Origin: Calditrichia bacterium
GTDB lineage: Bacteria; Calditrichota; Calditrichia; RBG-13-44-9; J075
Length of the DNA stretch: 5,753 bases
Assembly: GCA_020635015.1 (NCBI GenBank)
Contig: JACKAP010000047.1
Location: forward strand, 1-5,753
Reading direction: 5' to 3'
A model generated the notes under the pieces. That model did not search any database. It worked only from the letters and a program-made list of their open reading frames with translations, and had not been told where the DNA came from. This document shows, piece by piece, positions 1 through 5,753 of the stretch (positions are counted from its first letter, which is position 1; the number at the start of each line of letters is the position of its first letter). A program made the position numbers and the translations under genes.

Positions 1-50
1 CAGCATCTCTAAACATGACAATTTTATAGACGTGTTAATCAGAGGTACTC
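1..50. other. A/T-rich leader upstream of the adaptor gene
   Basis: This short leader is richer in A and T than the rest of the window. Two reading frames entering from the left close here, at TAA 10-12 and TAG 27-29, so an upstream gene (an outer-membrane channel gene would be typical) could end just before or inside it, but too little is visible to say. I see no convincing -35/-10 pair. TATAGA at 25-30 looks like a -10 box but has no good -35 partner within the window. Confidence 0.4.
41..46 (+). promoter_or_regulatory. Ribosome binding site of the adaptor gene
   Basis: AGAGGT ends four bases before the ATG at 51 and matches much of the Shine-Dalgarno consensus. It supports the start at 51. 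The N-terminus that follows (short charged head, then a hydrophobic segment) also fits an exported adaptor. Confidence 0.75.
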
Positions 51-2003
51 ATGGAGAGCAAACCAAATATTTTCCAAAAACTCTGGCAGTCTGAGTTGCG
101 CTGGCCGGTGCTGATTGCCCTGCTGCTGGCCTTCCTGGCCGGGATGCTGGTCCGGGGCGGCGGGGGCGCTGACATGACCCATGCCGGAAATACGGCCGGT
201 GGGAAAGCGCAGGTCTGGACCTGCTCGATGCACCCCCAAATCCGCCAGCCGGCGCCGGGCACCTGCCCAATTTGCGGGATGGAGTTGATACCGCTCGCAG
301 ACAGCGCCGATGAGCCGCTGGCGGAGACGCAGTTGAAACTGTCGCCTTACGCCGCCAAATTGGCCGGGATACGTACCGTTCCGGTGGCGCGCCGTTACGT
401 GGAGGCGGAGATCAACATGTCCGGCAAGATCGATTACGACGAAACCCGCTTGAAATATATTACGGCCCGGGTGCCGGGGCGGATCGATAATATGTTCGTC
501 GATTATACCGGCACGCCGGTGCGGGAGAACGATCATCTGGTGGATCTTTACAGTCCGGAGCTGATTGCCGCCCAACAGGAGTTGCTGCAGACCCTGCGTA
601 GCGCCCGCTCCGGGAGCAGTCCGCTGGTTCGCAATACCCTGGAGGCGGCGCGGGAGAAGCTGCGTTTGTGGGGATTGACCGATGGTCAAATCCGTGAGAT
701 CGAGCAGCGGGGAACCCCCTCCGACCATCTGACGATCTATTCGCCGGTCCGCGGAGTGGTGATCCGCCGCAATGCCACCAAAGGCATGTATGTCGATACC
801 GGCACGCCGATTTATACCATCGCCGATCTTTCCCAGGTGTGGGTGATGCTCGATGCCTACGAATCGGATCTGGAATGGATCCGCTTTGGGCAGCCGGTCG
901 AATTTTATACCGAGGCGTATCCCGGTGAAACCTTCAAAGGGCGGATCTTTTTTATCGACCCGGTGCTCAACCCCGCAACCCGCACCGTGAAAGTGCGGCT
1001 GAACGTCGCCAATCCTGACGGCAAGCTCAAGCCGGAGATGTTTGTGCGGGCGGTGGTGCGCTCGCGGATCTCCCGCTCCGGACGGGTAATGGATGCAGAA
1101 CTGGCCGGGAAATGGATCTCCCCGATGCATCCGGAAATCATCAAGGACCGGCCCGGGACCTGCGACGTCTGCGGAATGAAGCTGGTGCGCGCCGAAGATC
1201 TCGGATATGTCGCTGCCGATGCAGCGCAAGCTGAAGCCCCCCTGGTCATTCCGGTTTCCGCTCCGCTGATCACCGGCAAGCGGGCAGTGGTCTATCTGGC
1301 GCTGCCCGGGCGAGAGGGCGTTTTCGAAGGCCGGGAGGTGCTGCTGGGACCCCGGGCCGGTGATTATTACCTGGTGCGGGAAGGTCTGAATGAAGGCGAT
1401 GAAGTGGTTGTCAACGGGAACTTCAAGTTGGACAGTGACCTGCAGATCAAGGCCCGTCCGAGCATGATGAGTCCTGTGGAAGGCACTCCCGGCAAAGACC
1501 ACGCCGGTCATGCCCACGCTGAAGCTGCAGATCCGATACCGGTCGAAGCACCGGCAAAGCTGCGCGAGGCAATCGCCGCGGTCTTCGGGAGCTATGTCGC
1601 CATTCAGCAGCATCTCAGCCAGGACCAGGGCGCGGAAGCCGCCGGCAGCGCCGCTGAAATGGTGACAGCCTTGCAAACGGCAAAAACAACTGTGCCGCCG
1701 GAATTACGCGAAGCCTGGCAGACCGCTGCGGAACCGTTGGGGGCTGCAGCCAAAACGCTTGCCGCCGCTGCGGAAATTACGGCCGCCCGAACGGCATTTG
1801 AGCCGCTATCGGAATCGCTCTATCGCTTGATTCAACAATTCGGCATCAGCGGTCGCAGCGTGTACCGCTACCATTGCCCGATGGCCTTCGATAACAAAGG
1901 CGCCGACTGGCTGCAGGATAAGCAGGGCGTAGAAAATCCCTATTTCGGTTCGGCGATGTTCCGATGTGGTGAAGAGGTGGAGAAGGTGGCGGGGAATCGT
2001 TAA
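51..2003 (+). CDS. cusB: CusB-like periplasmic adaptor (membrane fusion protein) of a heavy-metal RND pump
   Basis: This is the periplasmic adaptor that links an inner-membrane metal pump to a TolC-type channel, probably for Cu(I)/Ag(I). Seen in the 650 residues: an N-terminal membrane anchor or uncleaved signal (about 18-34). Next is a heavy-metal-binding module at 56-82 with C58, M60, H61, C72, C75 and M77. The split lipoyl domain follows (about 136-167 and 227-260) around a short helical hairpin (168-225), then a beta-barrel (about 264-345). A second metal module sits at 355-379, with M359, H360, C371, C374 and M376, where the first Cys is Ser357. A membrane-proximal domain (about 400-475) precedes a His cluster (H484, H487, H489), an Ala-rich helical stretch (about 500-600) and a DUF3347-type tail (607-643, with H608, C609, M611, M636, C639). 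E. coli CusB is about 407 residues, so the extra length is mostly metal-binding modules. The pump gene follows 131 bp downstream on the same strand, which suggests one operon. The family call is firm; the metal is inferred from the partner pump. Confidence 0.93.
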   Translation: MESKPNIFQKLWQSELRWPVLIALLLAFLAGMLVRGGGGADMTHAGNTAGGKAQVWTCSMHPQIRQPAPGTCPICGMELIPLADSADEPLAETQLKLSPYAAKLAGIRTVPVARRYVEAEINMSGKIDYDETRLKYITARVPGRIDNMFVDYTGTPVRENDHLVDLYSPELIAAQQELLQTLRSARSGSSPLVRNTLEAAREKLRLWGLTDGQIREIEQRGTPSDHLTIYSPVRGVVIRRNATKGMYVDTGTPIYTIADLSQVWVMLDAYESDLEWIRFGQPVEFYTEAYPGETFKGRIFFIDPVLNPATRTVKVRLNVANPDGKLKPEMFVRAVVRSRISRSGRVMDAELAGKWISPMHPEIIKDRPGTCDVCGMKLVRAEDLGYVAADAAQAEAPLVIPVSAPLITGKRAVVYLALPGREGVFEGREVLLGPRAGDYYLVREGLNEGDEVVVNGNFKLDSDLQIKARPSMMSPVEGTPGKDHAGHAHAEAADPIPVEAPAKLREAIAAVFGSYVAIQQHLSQDQGAEAAGSAAEMVTALQTAKTTVPPELREAWQTAAEPLGAAAKTLAAAAEITAARTAFEPLSESLYRLIQQFGISGRSVYRYHCPMAFDNKGADWLQDKQGVENPYFGSAMFRCGEEVEKVAGNR

Positions 2004-2033
2004 TGGGTAAATGGGTGTATGGGTTAATGGGTA
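2002..2033 (+). repeat. Four tandem 8-bp units, core ATGGGT (left arm)
   Basis: Four units in exact 8-bp register: AATGGGTA, AATGGGTG, TATGGGTT, AATGGGTA. The six-base core ATGGGT is invariant at 2003, 2011, 2019 and 2027, and only the two spacer bases vary. The first unit overlaps the adaptor's stop codon TAA (2001-2003). The four GGG runs are separated by five bases each, which satisfies the usual G3N1-7 G-quadruplex rule on the coding strand. Function is unknown. Confidence 0.93.
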
Positions 2034-2099
2034 AAAACGGAAATTAAGATCGAGTCGCGACTCGACCCTACCCATATACCCATCAACCCATTAACCCAT
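2003..2099 (+). other. Long imperfect stem-loop between adaptor and pump genes
   Basis: Pairing 2003-2033 with 2069-2099 gives 26 pairs out of 31 by hand count. There are four blocks of 6-7 pairs separated by 1-2 mismatched positions, and the central palindrome lies in the loop. No T-run follows the right arm, so it does not look like an intrinsic terminator. If transcribed as part of a cusB-cusA message, it could protect the upstream mRNA end, affect pump translation or stall polymerase. Those roles are inferences. Confidence 0.75.
2050..2065. repeat. Perfect 16-bp palindrome at the centre of the octamer array
   Basis: TCGAGTCGCGACTCGA equals its own reverse complement. It lies in the loop between the two octamer arms, 16 bases after the left arm and 3 bases before the right arm. 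In RNA it would fold as a 6-bp stem with a CGCG loop. It could be a protein-binding dyad or the remnant of a REP-like intergenic element; the sequence does not decide. Confidence 0.85.
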
Positions 2100-2108
2100 C
2101 AACCTATC
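2069..2108 (-). repeat. Five 8-bp units, core ACCCAT, inverted relative to the left arm
   Basis: Units in exact 8-bp register on the plus strand: TACCCATA, TACCCATC, AACCCATT, AACCCATC and the degenerate AACCTATC. ACCCAT starts at 2070, 2078, 2086 and 2094, with ACCTAT at 2102. This is the reverse complement of the left-arm core, so the whole is an inverted pair of tandem arrays. With the CCC at 2066-2068 there are five C-runs, which makes a G-quadruplex motif on the minus strand. The array ends 26 bp before the pump start codon. Confidence 0.92.
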
Positions 2109-2124
2109 AACAAAAATCAACTTT

Positions 2125-2129
2125 GAGTG
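2125..2129 (+). promoter_or_regulatory. Weak ribosome binding site of the pump gene
   Basis: GAGTG lies five bases before the ATG at 2135 and is only a partial Shine-Dalgarno match, clearly poorer than the adaptor's site. The ATG is preferred because the protein from there begins with a short polar head followed by the first membrane helix. The frame is open upstream, but only through the octamer repeat. Confidence 0.5.
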
Positions 2130-2134
2130 AAAAT

Positions 2135-5100
2135 ATGAACCAAAACAACCTTCAACCCACATCTTTCCTGGAACGTCTCATCCGCTTCTGCCTCAACAAC
2201 CGGCTGGTGGTGGTGCTGCTGACCCTGATGCTGATTGCCTGGGGAATCTTGGTGGCGCCGTTTGCCTGGGATTTGAGCGCACTGCCCCGCGATCCGGTGC
2301 CGGTGGATGCGATCCCGGATCTGGGAGAAAATCAGCAGATCGTCTTTACCCCCTGGGCGGGACACTCGCCGCAGGATATCGAAGATCAGGTGACCTACCC
2401 CCTGACCACCGCACTGCTGGGTATTCCCGGCGTAAAAACCGTGCGTAGTTTCTCCATGTTCGGTTTCTCCAGCATCTACATCATTTTTAAAGAAGAGATC
2501 GACTTTTACTGGAGCCGCTCCCGGGTCGCCGAAAAGCTCAACAGCCTTTCCAGTGCAACGCTTCCGGAAGGGGTGCAGCCTCGGCTCGGGCCGGACGCCA
2601 CCGCCCTGGGGCAGGTGTTCTGGTATACCCTGGAAGGGCAGGATGCCCAGGGGAGGCCGACTGGCGGCTGGGATTTGCAGGAATTGCGCAGCATCCAGGA
2701 CTGGTATGTGCGCTATTCCCTGATGTCCGCCGAAGGGGTCAGCGAAGTGGCCTCGGTGGGCGGGTTTGTGCAGGAATACCAGATCGATGTCAACCCCGAT
2801 GCGATGCGGGTCTACGGTGTCTCCCTCGACGAGGTCTTCCAGGCGGTGCGGATGTCCAACCTCGATGTCGGCGCCCGCACCATCGAGATCAATCAGGTGG
2901 AGTACGTCATTCGCGGGGTTGGGTTTATCAAACAGCTCGCCGACCTGGAAAATTCGGTGGTGAAGGTTCACGAGAACGTGCCGATTTACATCAAAAACCT
3001 CGCGCACGTTACCCGCGGCCCGGCGCTGCGCCGCGGCGCTCTGGATAAGGCCGGTGCAGAAGCGGTGGGCGGGGTGGTGATCACCCGCTACGGAGAAAAC
3101 CCGCTGCAGACGATCCTGAACGTCAAAGAGAAAATCGCCGAGATCAGTCCCGGTCTTCCCAGTAAAACCCTGGCCGACGGCACGGTCAGCCAGGTGGCGA
3201 TCGTGCCTTTCTATGACCGCTCCGGCCTGATCTATGAAACCCTCGACACGCTCGATGAAGCCCTGGTCGGCGAAATCCTGATCACCATCATCGTGGTGAT
3301 CCTGCTGGTGCTGAACATCCGCGGGGCGCTGCTGATCTCGGGACTGCTTCCGTTGGCGGTGCTGATGACCTTCATCGCCATGAAATATTTCGGGGTCGAT
3401 GCCAATATCGTCGCCCTCTCCGGGATTGCGATCGCCATCGGCACCATGGTCGATATGGGAATTGTGATCGTGGAAAATATTATCCGTCATCTGGAAGGCG
3501 CCGATCCGGCGGAAAACCGGCGCGAGGTGGTAGCGCGGGCGGCTTCGGAAGTGGGCGGCGCGGTGTTGACGGCTGCAATGACCACTATCGTCGGTTTTCT
3601 CCCGGTCTTTGCTTTGCAGGCGGCCGAAGGCAAGCTCTTCAGGCCGCTGGCTTTTACCAAGACCTATGCGCTGGTGGCCTCGGCGATCATTGCCATAACC
3701 ATTCTGCCGGCTCTGGCGCAATTTTTCCTGACCGGTAAATTCCGCTCCGGGATGCTGCGCCGGGGCGCTTATCTGGCCGGATTGTTGACCGGGATCTATG
3801 CGCTGTTTTTCCTGAGTGGATGGATTGGGGTAATGTTAATCCTGTTGAGCGCCTACCTGCTGCTTGAGGAACGGGTGCCTGCAGTGGTGCGCCAGCAGCG
3901 GGTGAAACTGATCAACGGCTTCTGGGTGATCTTTCTGGGAATCCTGCTCGCCGAGCACTGGCTGCCCCTGGGCCCGGAACGGGGGCTGTTATTGAACCTG
4001 CTATTTGTGCTCCTGGTGATCTGCGGCCTCCTGTTTACTTTCTGGGTGTTTATTCGCTATTACGGGCGGATCCTGCACCAGGTGCTGGATCATAAAGTGA
4101 TCTTCTTGAGCTTCACCGGGCTGGTAGTCTTTTGGGGCCTCCTGGTGTGGCTGGGGTTTTCCGCCTTCTTTGGCTGGCTGCCCCGGGCGGTGCAGACCTT
4201 CGGGCCGGTTTCTTCTCTTGCGCATCAGTTCCCGGGATTGGGCAAGGAGTTCATGCCGCCGCTGGATGAAGGGGCCTTTCTGTATATGCCCACCACCATG
4301 CCGCATGCTTCTATCGGGGAAGCGCTGGATGTGCTGCAGAAGCAGGACGCCGCTTTCGGCAATATTCCGGAGGTGCAGTCGGTGGTCGGCAAGATCGGGC
4401 GGGCGGAAACCGCCATCGATCCCGCGCCGATCTCGATGATCGAGACGGTGATCAATTACCATTCGCAATATATCCGCGATGCCCAGGGCCGCCGCCAGAC
4501 CTTCCGACATCGAGATGATGAAAATGACTTCTATCGTGATATCGCCGGAAACCCGCTTCCAGCGCCGGACGGCGCGCCGTATACTGTCGCCGGCAAGTTT
4601 CTGCGCGATGATCTGGGGCGGTTGATCCCAGACCCAGACGGCCTGCCCTTCCGCCAGTGGCGCCCGGCGCTCGATCCGGATCTCAATCCCGGGCGCAGCG
4701 CCTGGCCGGGGGTTCGCAGCCCGGATGATATCTGGGATGAGATCGTCAAATACGGCAAGATTCCCGGCACCACCTCCGCGCCGAAGCTGCAGCCGATCGC
4801 CACCCGGATCGTGATGCTGCAGAGCGGCATGCGCGCTCCGATGGGGATCAAGGTCAAGGGACCGGACCTGCAGACCATCGAGGCGGTCGGATTGCGGATC
4901 GAGGCCCTGCTGAAGCAATTGCCCGCCATCGAACCGGCGACGGTGCTGGCCGACCGGATCATCGGCAAGCCCTACCTGGAGATCGAGATCGATCGCGAAG
5001 CGATTGCCCGCTACGGCATCCGCCTGCAGCAGGTGCAGAATGTGATCGAAGTGGCGATCGGCGGGAAACCGGTCACCACCACGGTCGAAGGCCGGGAGCG

Positions 5101-5753
5101 CTATCCGGTGCGGGTGCGGTATCAACGGGAGCTGCGCAACTCGATCGAAGCGCTGGAACGCACCCTGGTGCCGGCGCCGGGAGGGGCGCAGATTCCCCTG
5201 GTGCAGTTGGCTTCGATCAACTACCAGCGCGGCCCGCAGATGATCAAAAGCGAAGACACTTTCCTGACCGGTTATGTGGTCTTTGACAAGCGGGGAGGGT
5301 ATTCGGAAGTTGAGGTGGTGGAACAGGCGCAGAAGTATCTGGAGGATAAGCGGCGCAGCGGCGAGTTGGAAATCCCTGCCGGGGTGAGCTACCGTTTTAC
5401 CGGCAGCTATGAAAATCAGGTGCGCTCGGAAAAGCGCTTGATGGTGATCCTCCCGCTGGCCCTGGCGGTGATCTTCCTGCTGCTCTACTTTCAGTTCAAA
5501 TCGGTTTCCACCACCGCGCTGGTTTTTTCCAGCATTGCCGTGGCCTGGTCGGGAGGTTTTATCATGATCTGGCTCTACGGGCAGCCCTGGTTCCTGGATT
5601 TTTCGCTTGTCGGGATCGATCTCCGGGAACTGTTCCGCATCCACCCTTTTAACCTGAGTGTGGCGATCTGGGTGGGTTTCCTGGCCCTTTTCGGCATCGC
5701 CAGCGATGATGGGGTGCTGATGGCCACCTATCTGGAGCAGAGCTTCGCCGCCA
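2135..5753 (+). CDS. cusA: CusA-like heavy-metal RND efflux pump, 3' end beyond the window
   Basis: This is the proton-driven inner-membrane pump of a CusCBA-type complex; 1206 codons are visible without a stop. Family marks include TYPLTT (87-92), KTVRSF (101-106), TM4 motif GTMVDMGI with D440, and LYMPTTMP (716-723). Aligned from memory to E. coli CusA, the three-methionine site M573/M623/M672 becomes M718/M768/M894. Nearby charged residues R83, E567, D617, E625 and R669 become R104, E712, D762, E770 and R891, and K678 becomes R900. This supports Cu(I)/Ag(I) rather than divalent metals. The proton-relay Glu of TM10 (E939) aligns with D1191, followed by D1192. E. coli CusA is 1047 residues in full. 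The excess comes from insertions at about 533-650 (hydrophobic, about four extra segments), about 777-850 (periplasmic) and about 1150-1172 (between late helices). The remaining helices, including the Lys equivalent to K984, lie past the edge. The nearest partner is the adaptor upstream. Confidence 0.93.
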   Translation, partial: MNQNNLQPTSFLERLIRFCLNNRLVVVLLTLMLIAWGILVAPFAWDLSALPRDPVPVDAIPDLGENQQIVFTPWAGHSPQDIEDQVTYPLTTALLGIPGVKTVRSFSMFGFSSIYIIFKEEIDFYWSRSRVAEKLNSLSSATLPEGVQPRLGPDATALGQVFWYTLEGQDAQGRPTGGWDLQELRSIQDWYVRYSLMSAEGVSEVASVGGFVQEYQIDVNPDAMRVYGVSLDEVFQAVRMSNLDVGARTIEINQVEYVIRGVGFIKQLADLENSVVKVHENVPIYIKNLAHVTRGPALRRGALDKAGAEAVGGVVITRYGENPLQTILNVKEKIAEISPGLPSKTLADGTVSQVAIVPFYDRSGLIYETLDTLDEALVGEILITIIVVILLVLNIRGALLISGLLPLAVLMTFIAMKYFGVDANIVALSGIAIAIGTMVDMGIVIVENIIRHLEGADPAENRREVVARAASEVGGAVLTAAMTTIVGFLPVFALQAAEGKLFRPLAFTKTYALVASAIIAITILPALAQFFLTGKFRSGMLRRGAYLAGLLTGIYALFFLSGWIGVMLILLSAYLLLEERVPAVVRQQRVKLINGFWVIFLGILLAEHWLPLGPERGLLLNLLFVLLVICGLLFTFWVFIRYYGRILHQVLDHKVIFLSFTGLVVFWGLLVWLGFSAFFGWLPRAVQTFGPVSSLAHQFPGLGKEFMPPLDEGAFLYMPTTMPHASIGEALDVLQKQDAAFGNIPEVQSVVGKIGRAETAIDPAPISMIETVINYHSQYIRDAQGRRQTFRHRDDENDFYRDIAGNPLPAPDGAPYTVAGKFLRDDLGRLIPDPDGLPFRQWRPALDPDLNPGRSAWPGVRSPDDIWDEIVKYGKIPGTTSAPKLQPIATRIVMLQSGMRAPMGIKVKGPDLQTIEAVGLRIEALLKQLPAIEPATVLADRIIGKPYLEIEIDREAIARYGIRLQQVQNVIEVAIGGKPVTTTVEGRERYPVRVRYQRELRNSIEALERTLVPAPGGAQIPLVQLASINYQRGPQMIKSEDTFLTGYVVFDKRGGYSEVEVVEQAQKYLEDKRRSGELEIPAGVSYRFTGSYENQVRSEKRLMVILPLALAVIFLLLYFQFKSVSTTALVFSSIAVAWSGGFIMIWLYGQPWFLDFSLVGIDLRELFRIHPFNLSVAIWVGFLALFGIASDDGVLMATYLEQSFAA

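Noticed and set aside
15..43. Promoter with ATGACA at 15-20 as a -35 box
   Set aside because: No acceptable -10 hexamer lies 16-18 bases downstream; ATCAGA at 38-43 is a poor match and merges with the ribosome binding site.
39..1676. Long minus-strand open frame opposite the adaptor gene (545 codons)
   Set aside because: It is a shadow of GC-biased codon use in the adaptor. The protein is rich in His, Arg and Gln without any recognisable domain, and the plus-strand frame is a clear family member.
2002..2108. CRISPR array
   Set aside because: The units are 8 bp with 2-bp variable positions and an inverted second arm. There are no 28-37 bp repeats and no spacers.
2003..2116. Intrinsic terminator between the two genes
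   Set aside because: The stem is long enough, but it is A/T-interrupted and followed by an A-rich rather than a T-rich tract. On the other strand no T-run follows either.
2766..2963. Small plus-strand frame (65 codons) inside the pump gene
   Set aside because: It is an out-of-frame Ser/Arg-rich product within conserved pump sequence, with no sign of independent expression.
2117..3721. Long minus-strand open frame opposite the first half of the pump (534 codons)
   Set aside because: It has low-complexity His/Asp/Arg/Gln composition typical of an antisense shadow, and it lies opposite strongly conserved RND motifs.
5018..5020. Loss of a metal-site methionine at I962 (RYGI versus RYGM in E. 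coli CusA)
   Set aside because: Counting along the remembered E. coli sequence puts M573, M623 and M672 at LYM, LEM and RIDM. The RYGM residue is therefore not part of the triad, and all three triad residues are present here.
4001..5644. Long minus-strand open frame opposite the second half of the pump (547 codons)
   Set aside because: It has the same shadow composition, no domain, and is fully opposite the pump's metal-site region.

Overview
The window holds two consecutive plus-strand genes of a heavy-metal RND (HME-RND) efflux system of the Cus type: a complete periplasmic adaptor (CusB-like, 650 aa) and the first 1206 codons of an inner-membrane pump (CusA-like). The pump gene stays open to the window's right edge. 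No outer-membrane channel gene, CusF-like chaperone gene or regulator gene lies inside the window. The DNA is rich in G and C with a G/C bias at third codon positions. The protein style is that of a Gram-negative bacterium with an outer membrane: a two-domain metal-binding adaptor with a C-terminal DUF3347-type domain, and an oversized CusA. From memory, this combination is common in Bacteroidetes and in deltaproteobacterial (Desulfuromonadota-like) lineages. The GC-rich composition favours the latter, but this is a low-confidence taxonomic guess.

Layout: 1-50 is a short A/T-rich leader with a good ribosome binding site. 51-2003 is the adaptor. 2004-2134 is a 131-bp intergenic stretch with a striking architecture. 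It has four 8-bp units with core ATGGGT, a central 16-bp perfect palindrome, then five 8-bp units with the inverted core ACCCAT (one degenerate). The two arms can pair into a long hairpin. Each arm is also a canonical G-quadruplex motif, the left one on the coding strand and the right one on the template strand. 2135-5753 is the pump, truncated by the window edge.

Working model (family knowledge plus inference): Cu(I)/Ag(I) is collected in the periplasm by the adaptor's metal-binding modules. These are two Met/His/Cys modules, a small His cluster and a Cys/Met-containing DUF3347 tail. The metal passes to the pump's three-methionine site (M718, M768, M894 here) and leaves through a TolC-like channel encoded elsewhere. 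The pump keeps the E. coli CusA metal-site residues I could align from memory. It differs by three insertions: about 110 residues carrying about four extra hydrophobic segments, about 77 periplasmic residues with an internal repeat, and about 22 residues between late membrane helices. The least expected elements of the window are the inverted octamer array between the genes and these insertions. The genes themselves belong to a known family.
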